This document shows, one piece after another, positions 22,601-33,217 of a stretch of 40,947 bases of DNA. A program made the position numbers and the translations under genes. Under the pieces are notes generated by a model. It had not been told where the DNA came from. It saw only the letters and a list, made by a program, of their open reading frames with translations, and ran no database searches. Numbering within the stretch: the stretch's first letter is position 1; each line of letters opens with the position of its first letter. The DNA is taken from contig JAYMSP010000803.1 in assembly GCA_036897095.1 (NCBI GenBank), positions 1-40,947 on the forward strand, written 5' to 3'. The stretch comes from Plantago elongata (taxonomy: Eukaryota; Streptophyta; Magnoliopsida; Lamiales; Plantaginaceae).

Positions 22601-25600
22601 TATATTAAAAGCATGTTTAGGTCAAGTCAATAAAACTCTAAAAGGTTTTACTATAGTTAATTAATGTGATTATATGGGTGGTGTTTCAATATTAGTTTAT
22701 TTATAATTTTAATTATCTTAAATATACAAATTACATAACATTGTAAGACTCACCCTACATAATATGAGATTTACAATTTAAACCTTATATCTAGTTCTTC
22801 TTCAAGACTCACCACCGGTCCACCACCACCTCCTCCGTCATCAACACAACACCACCACGGTGTCCGGAGTTTTCCGGTGAGGAATGAAACGGCTCCAACT
22901 TGGACCTGAATTAGCTCCAACCGGAGCTCTAAACAGTTCGGAGCTGCTCACAACTCCAATTTGGAGTTGTTTTCAGCCCCAAACAGCTCCGGATTCGGAG
23001 CTATTTCGGAGCTGTTTTCAGCTCCGACGAAGAGCTCCTCTCAGCTAGTCTCACCGGATTTTATATGGAGCTTCTCCGATTACTCGCCGGAGCTTTGAAT
23101 AAGGAAGAAGATGGTGGAGGAGCAAGATAGAAAAAAAAAAGTATGACATATTCCGAAAATTAAAATTTGATTGTGATGTGATTTGTAATAAAATTGAGTT
23201 ATGGTTGCAATTTAAAAAACGTGAAGTTAAATGTGTAGTAAATTTAAGATTGTAAATTGCAACCAAGTCTAACAGATTTTATGTTCCTAAAAGAATAACT
23301 TAAGGGCATATTTGGTAAATTATTTAGTGTACGTAGTGTACGACTACTATCTTATTTTAACCATGTATGACTACTATCTCTTCATAGAAAAACTCAAGAA
23401 AGTATGTATCACTTATGAGTAGTAAATAAGGGATGGCACTAGTTTGTAATTCACCCATATACATAGTATATATCAAGACCTTTTGGCTACAACACAAACC
23501 TCAAGCAAACATTACAGCCATCAACGGGCATAGGACAGTGCATTTCTCCCTAAACTCCTAGTAAAATCATTATGCATGCATGTATCCACATAATATGTTT
23601 ATTGAGGTGTAGACACACATGAACACACAAGTACACGAGTATTTGAATCTAGTATGCTGAGATACTTATATTCACACTTGGGTGCGGAGTAGAAAAAGAA
23701 AAGGCAAACCTGAGATAGTAGTGGCAAACAGTAGCACCTTCCTCCAAATTGTACCTAGGGAGAGTGGCTCGAGCATTAACAGGAACATCTGGCAATTCTA
23801 AACGCAATTTCCCTACTGCTGTGGATTGAGAAAATGCACCCACCATCATTTGGTCGTGCATCATTGACCTAAACGCATTGACCTGCGAAAGAATGTGACG
23901 ATCTCACATCATGCCCAATGCCTAAATAATCTAATCTGTACAATTATTCTACTACCGCCCAAAGTATCTATCAGATTTAACATTTGACATGAATTTCAGA
24001 GGACTAATCTATAGCTAAAATGGATAATGAAAACCAAAATCTAATACTCTAATTCATTGTCCTTCAAAGTAGATTTTACGTAAACAACGAAACCCAAGGT
24101 CTAATTCATTGGCATTAGAAATTTTAACCTACCATAGTCTGATTGAATCAGGAACCGCAGGCAAAGCATATATGTTATCAGATAGAAATTTGTGACACAT
24201 CCCCAAAGACTTAATCCTAGACCAAAAACTCTAGTGGAAACCGAGAGTCTACTGACAAACCAATCAATGAGCAACAAGAGAATAACTGGGTATTTTTTTA
24301 CTTACTGTTGCTAGTTCTTTCGCATGAATAGGTCTGGAAGACAAAAACGTGACTTGCTCCTCAAAATCCGTGAATGTAAACCAACTGTTATACTGTTCAA
24401 GAAACAACAGAATATATAAGCACGATGAATACCAATCTGATTCCAAAAGGCAGCACCACTTCAGAAACGACATTAAAAGTAATAGGAAACCCCACTTGAT
24501 CAATTGCAAAAAGCACAGGAACGCTTGTGACTTTTGATAGTTCCTCCCTCAATCGAACTACCACGCCCACACTAGCATGTGTGTTATTAATTCCAGCTTC
24601 AATGAGCTGACAAAGAGATGTATCTTCAGATATTTCCATTTTGTCACTACCCTTCGGCAAACCAACACCAGCACCATTTCCCAGTGGAACGGGATCATGC
24701 ATGGTGCACTTTAAACCTTCCAAAAGTGGGCTATTGTACTTCAAGAAATCCTGAAGTAATAACAAGAAGATGAGGTTACCAAAAATGGCTATCGGATATG
24801 CAAACTTTTCAACTTAAATAAATCATTTTAGTCACAAACTTTGAATCTCAATAGCAATTTCATTGAAACAAAAGCTACTTATCCATTTGGATACTTCTTC
24901 ATGAGTAGAATCACGAGTGATAGCAAAACAGAACCAAGTTACTTGGTAGACTAGTGACAATAAATTAGATGACATACCGCAACAGAAATGGGTACATAAT
25001 TGATAAGCATCGGATTGCGGCAAAATGTTGATCACTGTTATAAAGACAAGAATAATTGCTTACCTTTAAAATGTTTGTTGCATGGGCAGGGTTATCAAAT
25101 AGACCAGTATTAGGATTTTTGTACACCATGCCATGATGTGTCCAGTCTTGACCTCTAGGGACATAAAATACAAGCCAGCCTTCCTTCCGGGCCCATTGTA
25201 CAAGCATTGCAAGAGTAATGCTCTTTCCGCAGCTTCGAAGACCATCCAACACAACTTGCTTTCGTACTTTCCGATCTGAGATTCAATACAATAGATGATA
25301 TTTAGACTTGGAAAACAGTTCAACAGGCAATCACTCATTGTATTTTAACATCAGTTCTGGAGTGCACTTTTTCTGAGCAAACAATAAACAAGTATTGATT
25401 CATATAATAGTTGTTATTCTTTCGTAAACCAAGGAGGTTAATAATTAACTCAGTGCATAAATTTATATTATTTTGAAGGTCAGTACAGCAAATCAGAGTG
25501 TTCACTTAAGTCTCTTTCAGTATCCATTCGCAGCATTGCAAGTATCCTAGAAAACATTACACAACATTCTCATGAACTATTCTAAGGTACTGTGCATCAA

Positions 25601-26983
25601 AAGCTCTACGTAACAAAAGCTACAAATTCTTAATATAACTATTCATTACAGGATTCCAGACAGTCTGGCTAAAATTATTGAGGACAGGATAAACCAAAGG
25701 TGTTAGGAGAAACCTTCAAAATTCGTCACCAGTGAAGGATCTACAACCCGTCTGAAATTGTCACGAAGTTCAATAAAACTCTGACGTACCAGCAAGGCAC
25801 TCCTTTGTGATTCTTCAAATTCCTTCTCCATTCCGGCCGGAAAGCCCTCCGGCAACACTTGCTTTAACTCCGCCATGCTAAAAATTAATAAATAATCAAA
25901 TAACACGCAATTAAACAGAGTTCTTAATGCACAAATTGCTACTTGACCTCCATATAAATTATTTCATAATATTAATAGAGTATGAGCAACAAAGGTTTCA
26001 TGTTTACATGCACCAGGCAGGCACCCTTCCATCAATGTTCATTTCACAGTAGTTAGCATCAAGTCTTAGTTTGGGAGTATCACGTATGCATGAGCTTACT
26101 TCCAGAAACTGAACCAGTGTGATATATTTCATAGAGCAGAAACTCTAATATTGCTCATCAGCAAAAGTTAGAATGCTTTCACTTGTACAGATCATACATT
26201 GTTGGCCTTGATCCTACTTCCATTCCCAAGAGTCTTCAGATATCGAGAAGCACGAGTATCATTATAAAATCGTGGCTTCCATCATTCCCATTACTCTGGT
26301 GTGCCATCGCGAAACCCCCAGTGGATAGCATAATATACTTCTTAATATCTTCCCTTGTTAAAATTCGACTCTTTCTTAGATTCTTACCAATGCAACCTCT
26401 ATACTTTTCTAAATGTAACACTTTCTAAATGCCATAGCACTCTCAAATCAATGCTTTCGAATGCATCTTGCGTTTCGTGAACTATGCAACTCTACATTGT
26501 CCGATTACTCGATTACTCACTTGTCGAATTCAACACGAATTCCGTAGGATTCACAGATTAATTAAACAAAGGAAAGAAATCGATAAGCGCGCATATACAA
26601 GTAGAAAAAGAGGTGAGAAAAGAAGATAACCTGAAGTTGAAGTATGTGTTAATATCAATTTCAGTGAGAGAAGATAGAGAGGGAGCTGTAGTGAAGAGAG
26701 GGCGACCATTGGGGCCAACATCAAGAGCAGGATTCTTCTGGTCCTCGGCCAGCAGGCGGCGACGGAGCTCGGCCTCTTCTCTGGAGGATAATATTCCCGC
26801 CGGTATGGCCGGAGTTTCATCTTTGGGTTGATTTTTGTCGAATTTGGGTTTGGGACCTCTGGGTTTAGATTTCGTAGTAGGAGCTTTTGATTTGGTGGAG
26901 AAGAAGGATAAGCCCTGTGACATCCGCCATTGATTGGCTGATTTTGCGGCGGCGCTAGCTCGGAGTAGTGACCGGATCACCAT
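16671..26983 (-). CDS. Mitochondrial small ribosomal subunit protein mS29 (DAP3 family), seven exons
   Basis: GTP-binding-fold protein of the mitochondrial small ribosomal subunit. Exons in order of transcription: 26983-26631, 25877-25714, 25275-25064, 24750-24496, 24392-24306, 23882-23710 and 16782-16671. All junctions are GT-AG and phases agree, giving 451 residues. The N-terminus MVIRSLLRASAAAKSANQW is basic and alanine-rich, as expected of a mitochondrial presequence. The P-loop is GLRSCGKS at residues 184-191, followed by WARKEGWLVFYVPRG, a DAP3 hallmark. LFAIDQ|YNSWFTF spans the exon 4/5 junction. The last exon encodes RQRMIQREAFTDENWKKIFF and ends in HLAPFIR. This terminal exon was assigned because its sequence continues the family and its phase (one base completing AG|G) fits exon 6. 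The intron before it is 6,927 bases long and filled with transposons. The gene otherwise looks functional. Confidence 0.9.
17274..18088. mobile_element. Non-autonomous hAT-type element, 815 bp
   Basis: The left end reads CAGGGGTGAAACCAG. The right end, reverse-complemented, reads CAGGGGCGAGGCCA, a typical plant hAT terminal inverted repeat. Flanking eight-base sequences TATGCATG (17266-17273) and TGTGCATG (18089-18096) match at seven of eight positions, the size expected for hAT insertion. No transposase is encoded inside, so the element depends on one from elsewhere. It lies within intron 6 of the mS29 gene. Confidence 0.8.
18116..18297. mobile_element. Harbinger/Tourist-type MITE, 182 bp
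   Basis: TAA occurs on both sides (18113-18115 and 18298-18300), the target duplication of PIF/Harbinger elements. The ends read GGCTATGTT and, reverse-complemented, GGCTCTGCT. The interior is made of ACTGAA and ACTGAATGGA units. The element lies 27 bases from the hAT element, in the same intron. Confidence 0.6.
18841..19010. repeat. Degenerate minisatellite of CAAGCATCAT units
   Basis: Eight or so imperfect units of about 20-24 bases contain AAGCATCAT or AAGCACCA alternating with CAAAC or ACCAC. They lie in the left arm of the Mutator-like element, between its outer and inner terminal-repeat blocks. The tract may therefore be an expansion within a split terminal repeat. Confidence 0.5.
19630..19636 (+). 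promoter_or_regulatory. TATA box of the cassette inside the Mutator-like element
   Basis: TATAAAT on the plus strand, 56 bases before an ATG that is followed by a short open exon and a good splice donor. The layout is that of a normal plant gene start. Confidence 0.5.
19692..21930 (+). other. Gene-like cassette of unknown function carried by the Mutator-like element
   Basis: A first exon is suggested at 19692-19728, encoding MAGCFSLCSSSS and ending TCAG|GTATGT. Two further coding-like stretches lie about 1.8 kb on. One, from about 21539 after an AATAG acceptor-like site, includes GETMIPDGGEGNGVDTTQF and ends GYGACCVIC at a stop near 21744. The next, after TTAAGCAG near 21751, includes HKHLQLWRMAQHFDFFEAMF and ends EKRG before a stop near 21851. 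Both have higher GC than the surrounding DNA. I recognise no family and could not assemble a single continuous reading frame. It could be captured host-gene exons, a chimeric Pack-MULE transcript or non-coding RNA. It lies antisense to the mS29 gene, within its intron. Confidence 0.3.
22860..23095. repeat. Cluster of GGAGCT/AGCTCC motifs
   Basis: About fifteen GGAGCT, AGCTCC, GGAGTT or AACTCC hexamers occur on both strands within about 230 bases, in a GC-rich island inside AT-rich DNA. Many are spaced so that they can pair as short hairpins. The island lies in the right arm of the Mutator-like element and has no supported reading frame. Confidence 0.55.
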
Positions 26984-27760
26984 TTCTTCTGTTTCTCTGT
27001 TAAGGGGTTTTGGGTTTTTGGAGCTTTTTTTCCTCCTTTTGGGCTTTTAGGAGGTTATAATCCAGTATTAACGAGAACCTATTCGGAACTTAATCTTAAA
27101 AACGTTTTCAACTAATAATTTGAATATTGAGGTTGTCACTTTAGAAACTTTATGCGAAAATATTTTGTATGAGTACTATAGTAGCTATTTTTTACTTAGA
27201 ACAATTTAGACACGTATTCGTACTCAATCTATTATTTTTACTTAGAACGATTTAAAGACGTATTAGTACTCAATCTTCTAAATAAGTTTAAGCTTAAATT
27301 CATCGATTTAGTTAATTTAAAATTTTATAAACTACACACTACTAATAACACTACTTTTGTAAGTGCTCTACTTTTGTAAGTGACTGGTATACATACATCT
27401 CTGATATCGTCCGCTTTTAATTAACAACTTCACAAAATTAATTTTAAAATCACTTAAAATGTATCATACCATAGGAGATTATCATTAATCACATTTACAG
27501 GTAACCTATTGGAGATTTACAATCTAATCCAACCTTATTAAATCCTTAACATTCTCATCGAGCTTTAGTTAAACTCGGCCTGAAGACAAATTATAGGTAA
27601 CAGATTCTAGCCATTTTACCTGCATGAAACTTAGTCTCTACTATACCACTTATAACAACTCGGTCACCAATTAATATGTCTATATTAGTTATTCATGATT
27701 GACTCGTTTAGAGAATATGAACGTAGGTTTTTGTATTTTATAACTACACTAACAACGAAG
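26984..27760. other. mS29 upstream region
   Basis: The first 80 bases upstream of the ATG are T- and G-rich and should contain the 5' leader and core promoter on the minus strand, without an obvious TATA box. The rest is AT-rich intergenic sequence with a short direct repeat of ACTTAGAACRATTTA near 27195 and 27240. Confidence 0.45.
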
Positions 27761-27852
27761 CGCAACTCAGTTGGTAATATGTTTCATCTCCAATTAATAG
27801 GTTGGGCGCAACTCAGTTGGTAATACGTTTCATCTCCAATTAATAGGTTGGG
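27761..27852 (+). repeat. Tandem pair of 46 bp SINE-like heads
   Basis: Two copies of a 46-base unit (27761-27806 and 27807-27852) differ at one base. Each contains CAACTCAGTTGGTAAT, like an A box, and AATAGGTTGGG, like the start of a B box. They resemble the head of a tRNA-derived SINE that has been duplicated. No SINE tail was identified. Confidence 0.6.
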
Positions 27853-27986
27853 TGATTCATCCTTTAATTGTTTAAAAATTAAATTTATAACTACACTGTC
27901 GTTGATCACTTGAAACTAATTAAATAATCAGAAACCAACATAAATTAAATCAGGTAGGAATGAACAGGTTCTTATTTCCAAAAAGC

Positions 27987-27999
27987 TACAAGTCTCCAA
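27987..27999. repeat. LINE target-site duplication, left copy
   Basis: TACAAGTCTCCAA here is repeated exactly at 36119-36131, 8.1 kb away. The two copies bracket all recognisable LINE sequence. The last two bases could instead belong to the adjoining A run, making 11 bases the secure length. Confidence 0.8.
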
Positions 28000-30900
28000 A
28001 AAAAAAAAAAAATTAAATGCCCATACATAAATTATAAAGTACAGAGTTACATATTACAGACCAACCTAGTAGAAACTAAGTGTGATGTGATTGTCCCTCT
28101 ATCCTGATCCAAAAACCACTTAAGCCACTCCGGGACTTTTAAACCACACCACCGAATCATTAACATTAACAACACATTTACAACTACAGGTTCTAGACAA
28201 CTGGCCATCTAAACAACATTTGAAGCTAGATTTAACAAAAAAGTGCTACCAAACTTGGCTTGTTGATCTGCAACCTGATTCTCCTCTCTATACACAAAAG
28301 TTAGCTTAACATCTTGCAATTTATCCCATAGGTTGTTAATGTCATCAAGCAGCAGCTGATGAGCCTCCTGTGCTAATGTCTTCTGGGTTTGGCTGTTGCT
28401 CATGTTCACAATATAGGCAGAAACTTGAGAATCAGTATAAAGTCCGACATAATTAAAATTAAGTTGCAACGCCAGAGCCAGTCCAGCTCTAATCTCCATC
28501 AATTCTGCTACATTACTAGTATTTCTTCCCAAATAAGACGCCGTAGCATCAATAAAATTCCCATTAGAGTCCCTAAGCACTACCCCATATCCTGCCCGAC
28601 CTGTGTCATGAAACACCGACCCGTCCACATTAAGAACAATAATCTAGAGACTATAGGAAGCCTATCTAAGACTCCCAACCAAAGGAAAAAATTTATCTTT
28701 GGGAAAATTTTCAGTTTCCATAAACGATTCCAGGGAAGTAAGGGTAAAACAACATTGTTATGGTGGAGGAGAGCCAAATAAGTTGCCTTCATAGAAAATT
28801 TCGAATTAGGATCCCACGGCCAAACTAATCTGTCCTGGCGCACAGATAAAGGCAAAGGGATACCCTTAATAGTTTGCACCAAATCATCATCTAACACCGA
28901 GCTAAGTAAGATATTATTCTAAGTTTTATTATGAACAAACAGGCTGACTTTGATGGAGGGGTCCTGATAAGAGTTAACATAATGAGAAAGAGGATACTTC
29001 GAAGCCCAGTTATGATTTCAAAAATCAATATTATTCTTATCAGCAATCTGCCATCCCATGAGATTTTTAAACAAGGATTAAGATGGGAGATATGTCTGAA
29101 AAGCCAACTCATAGAGGGAAGTGGCTGCAAATCAGAAAAAAAACCATTTGGGAAATATTTAAGTCTGAGGACGATAGTACAAAGAGAAATTGGGATAGAC
29201 AAAATTTTCCACATGAACTTTAAAAGAAAAGCTTTATTTAACAAAGAAAGGTTACGCAGACACAAACCTCCTATATACTTTGGTTTACAAATTATATTCC
29301 AACTAACTTTGTGGTTACCACGTTTATTCTTTGTTGTCGGACCGGAGAAAATTAGAATTAGTCGAATCAATTTTGTTAAGAGTATATTTCGAAATTTTAA
29401 TAAAAGACATCATATAGCTCGGAATAGTACTCGTAACCGATTGAATAAGAACTGTTGGCATAAGATAAGTAACGATTGTACCAAGTATTGATTTTAGCTT
29501 GAACTTTATCCACCAGACTATGAAAAAGATCAATTTTCTTTTGATCAAAGAGAAATGGGACACCGAGGTATTTATCTTGCCGTTTGTTATAAACTACACC
29601 CAAATAAATCATAGCAAAATGCTTAATATTAACATGTGTATTTGGAGAAAGAGATAATTCTCAACTTATTGTATATTAATTGTACGTTATTGTATGAAAA
29701 TTGTGGATTTTCGTGTGTTTCATGTATTTTTACAAATTGTATAATATTGCATAACAATTGGACAGCGAATTTTTTTGTGAAGTTGCAAAAATATAAAAAT
29801 GTACATTTAGTATACAATAATGCTGGTCTCACACAAACCATGGACTCTCAGCAGAGTTTCACTTATGTAAAATTTTTATAGAACTCTTATTCGCTTTACA
29901 AAAAATCAAGCAATCATCTGCAAAGCAGAGAATAGGAATCTGTGTCCCCGACCTACTAGACTTTAAGGGGACAAGCAATTTATTATTGACTAAATCCCAA
30001 AGTTTGTAAACGAAAAGTTCCTGACATAGAATAAATAGATAAGGGGATAGAGGATCCCCTTGTCTTATACCTTAGTTGGAATCCATTTATCAAAAATTAT
30101 TCTATTAACCTTAACTAGGTAAGAAATTGTATTAACACATTGTTGGATCAAATTAATAATATAAGGATCAAAATTGAATTTCCTTAAAGCCATAAGGAGA
30201 AAGGGCCATTTCTTACGATCATAGGCTTTGAAAATATCTAATTTAAGAACCATGTAGCTACAATTTGATTTTTTTTTCTTTTTGTTCATTGTATGGATTA
30301 GCTCGTGGGCTAAAATAATGTTATCAGTAATTTGACGGTCCGGAACGAAAGCGTTTTGAAAACGAGAAACTAGTTTAGCAGGAAACGATCGACTGCGATT
30401 AATTAGAATTTTAAAAATTATTTTGTAACTAACGCTACACAGACTGATAGGCCTAAAGTGAGTGGGATCAATTGGATTATCTTTTGTCGGTATCAGAATA
30501 ATTTTAGTATTATTACAATTTATGTCCAAAGTCCCAGTTTCAAAGAATGTCTGACCCACGAACACACACGAGGACCGACTATATCCCAATTTTTCTGGGA
30601 AAAATAGGCATTAAACCCATCTAGGCCAGGAGCTTTATCTGGCCCAATGAAAAATACAGCCTCTTTAACGTCTTGATCCAAAACAAGCCTCATAATGGAC
30701 TGATTATCCTCAGACGACAAAGTACGAGTACACAAGTTCTCAAATGGGCCTAAACAAGGAGGTTGAGATTGACTTTGGCTGTGGAATTATTTTTTTGAAT
30801 TCCATACACAAAAAATCAGAATCATTAATCCATTCGCCGTTATTAGATTTAATACCATGGATCAAGTTCCTACGTCTTTGGGCCAAGGCAAACGCATGAA

Positions 30901-31806
30901 AATATTTCGTGTTGGCATCACTTTGATCTAATTTTTTTCCTACGAGCTCTTTGAGCCCAAAAACAACGTTTTTGTTCCAATAAAAATTTTATTACAAGTC
31001 TAAGACTAGTTTCAATGGGACCTAACAACGAAGGATTAGAGTGAATTTTAAAATCAATGGCTTTGAAGCTCTTTAGTGGCCATTTACAGTTTTGAGTTAA
31101 TCTCTTTAAGATCAGCTAAAGGCCATTTAATAATATCATTAGCAAGCTTACTATTAATGTTTTGATATTAAAATTATGAGAATCAATTTGATCCAAAAAA
31201 CAGTAAGCTTTTGCCTAAAAACTTTATTCATACACCACATGTTTTCAAACCTAAAAAGTTTCGGCGGCAAAACCGCATTACTTTATGTATCAATAAGAAT
31301 CGGTTTATGGTCTGAAGTCGAAATACTAAGATGACGTACTATTGTATTAGAAAATTTTCAGACCCAATCTAAATTACCTAAGGCTCTATCCACACGCCCG
31401 CAAATATAATTTCCGGCAAAACATCAATTAGACCACATAAAAAACTGGTCCGCAAAATCCTAAATCTTGTAATCCACATTTAGATAATCAGTCTCTAAAG
31501 ATAGTAATTCTATTCTAATTAACTCGATTGCCACCACATTTTTCGTTCGGGGTTAAGAAACGAATTAAAATTCTCGGCTACAAGCCAAGGTTCAACAATA
31601 GAATCACTTAAAGAAACAAGTTTCTTCCATACTTGTGGTTGTTCTGCCGCCGCTGAAAATTGATAGACCGAAGAGAAGTTCACCAAAATGGCTGGGCGGG
31701 ATGGCACATCTTTACGTGATAGACCCTTTCGTTGATTTTGCGCTCCCTAATATCCACACCATCCGCATTATACAACACCCAGTAACCTCCCCGGCAAGCT
31801 ACTAGG

Positions 31807-33217
31807 AGGTCACCAAAGGCACAAAATATAACTCTAAGGCAACATTATAATTTTTCATTTCAAGGAGGTCACCTAATTATTAAAAAGACCAATATACATA
31901 TGGTTACTTAGTTGTTATCTAATATCATTCTTTCCTTCTTCTTCACATCAAGTATCGTTCACTTTCGATCGTTTTTTCTTCTTCGCGTGTATTATATTAC
32001 AATTAATATTACGATATAATTAATAGTTTTAATATAATATAAATTATTAATTTATAATTTTTACAATAAAATTAATAAGTAAAAAGTTTGCATACGAGTA
32101 CCGCGTACTAATTTTCTAATTTTCTATTATTAAACAAAATATAAATAAATTATGATCAATATATAATAGTTGTGAATTTCGAACATGACAATATACAAGA
32201 TTAATTAAAAAATTACCTCGAGCACACTTTGTCAGTGACACACTATGTCGGTGGCAAACTTTACCAGTGACACACTATGTCGGTGGCAAACTTTGCCACT
32301 GGCAAACTATATCGTATTAAAAAATTAAAAAATTAATTAAACTAATAAAACTTGAGTAACATGAGAAGTTTTTGCAAACTTTATTTGTGGCAAAATTTGC
32401 CATTGGCAAATCATGCCCGGAGCAAACTTTGCCACTGGCACACTATGTCGTTGGCAAACTTTGCAAGTAGTAGCACAATGGCAAACTATGCTAGTGGCAA
32501 ATTATACTTGGGCAAACTTTGTTTATTTCACTGGCATAGTTTGTCCGTGGTAAACTTTGCCGGTGACAAATTATAAACGTCCAAGACAAACTATGCCACT
32601 GGCAAACTATATCGTATTTAAAAATAAAAAATAATTAAACTAATAAAACGTGAGCAACGTGAGAAGTTTGTGCAAACTTTATCCGTGGCAGACATTGCCA
32701 GAGACACACTATGCCGGTGGTAAACTTTACCAGTGACATACTGGCAAACAATGCCAGTGGCAAATTATACTCGGTCAAACTTTGTTAATTTCACTGGCAT
32801 AGTTTGCCCGTGGTAAACTTTATCGGTGACAAATTAAAAATGTCCAAGACAAACTTTGCTGGTAGCAAACTTTGCCAATGGCACATGCCGTTGGCAAACT
32901 TTGCTAGTGACACACTGTGCCGGTGACAAACTTTGCCGGTGGAAAATAAGAAGAGTGACAAAAAGCTTATAATAAAAAATACAAAATAAGTTATGGTTGG
33001 TACAACACAATATACAACATTATTTGTATATAATTGTTGTAATTTAATTTTTAATAATCAAATATTTAATATGAATTGTAAAATTAACAACACATTCACT
33101 TTGGTGACCTTTTGGTAAGAAAGGTGACTTAATAGTAAGCTCAATATCTATTGATGTCTTAGAGTAAAAAAATGGCCTACTGGTGACTAATTGGTAAATA
33201 ATCCGTAATCTCCCCTC
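31807..33217. mobile_element. 1.4 kb element inserted in the LINE endonuclease
   Basis: CTAGG occurs at 31802-31806 and 33218-33222. Removing the sequence between joins the endonuclease segments LDAP and GGYWVLYN with only a one-base offset. The two ends are diverged inverted relatives: the left reads GTCACCAAAGGC, then ACTCTAAGGCA, then GGTCACCT. The right, reverse-complemented, reads GTCACCAGTAGGCC, then ACTCTAAGACA, then AGTCACCT. The right end extends about 30 bases further out. No transposase is encoded. It looks like a non-autonomous DNA transposon, superfamily unassigned, that landed after the LINE did. Its core is the near-palindromic minisatellite described separately. Confidence 0.6.
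32225..32945. repeat. Near-palindromic minisatellite of GGCAAACTTTGCC units
   Basis: Dozens of units such as GGCAAACTTTGCC, GGCACACTATG and GGCAAACTATGCC are joined by AGTG, CGGTG or ACTG linkers. The 13-mer GGCAAA-C-TTTGCC is its own reverse complement apart from the central base. Above this lies a higher-order repeat of about 265-300 bases. A block with AACTATATCGTATT then AATTAAACTAATAAAAC occurs at about 32303 and 32602. A block with GGCAAATTATAC then TTTCACTGGCATAGTTTG occurs at about 32494 and 32758. Confidence 0.85.

Larger units (their letters stand above)
18607..23456. mobile_element. Mutator-like element, about 4.85 kb, gene-carrying (Pack-MULE-like)
   Basis: The left end begins GGAATAATTACATATTAGTG. 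The right end, reverse-complemented, begins GGGTGAATTACAAACTAGTG, a typical Mutator-type terminus. A second matching block lies further in: 19246-19410 on the left pairs with about 23290-23397 inverted on the right, sharing TTTTCTATG, GAGATAG, TTAAAAT and GATAGTAGTCGTAC. Flanking nine-base sequences ATATATGTA (18598-18606) and ATATACATA (23457-23465) agree at seven of nine positions, the right size for Mutator, though the flank is low-complexity. No MURA-type transposase was found. Inside is a TATA-driven, exon-like cassette on the plus strand. Confidence 0.6.
16783..23709 (-). other. Intron 6 of the mS29 gene, expanded by transposons
   Basis: The donor lies at AG|GTTTGC next to 23710 and the acceptor at TATGGCAG|G next to 16782. 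Three DNA elements inside it (815, 182 and about 4,850 bases) account for about 5.85 kb. The ancestral intron would then be near 1.1 kb. The other five introns of the gene are between about 0.1 and 0.8 kb. Confidence 0.85.

Noticed and set aside
32352..32576. 74-codon frame with repeating LANFAS/GKLCHWH-like peptides
   Set aside because: The periodic peptide is a by-product of the GGCAAACTTTGCC minisatellite. Neighbouring repeat units contain stops and frame changes.
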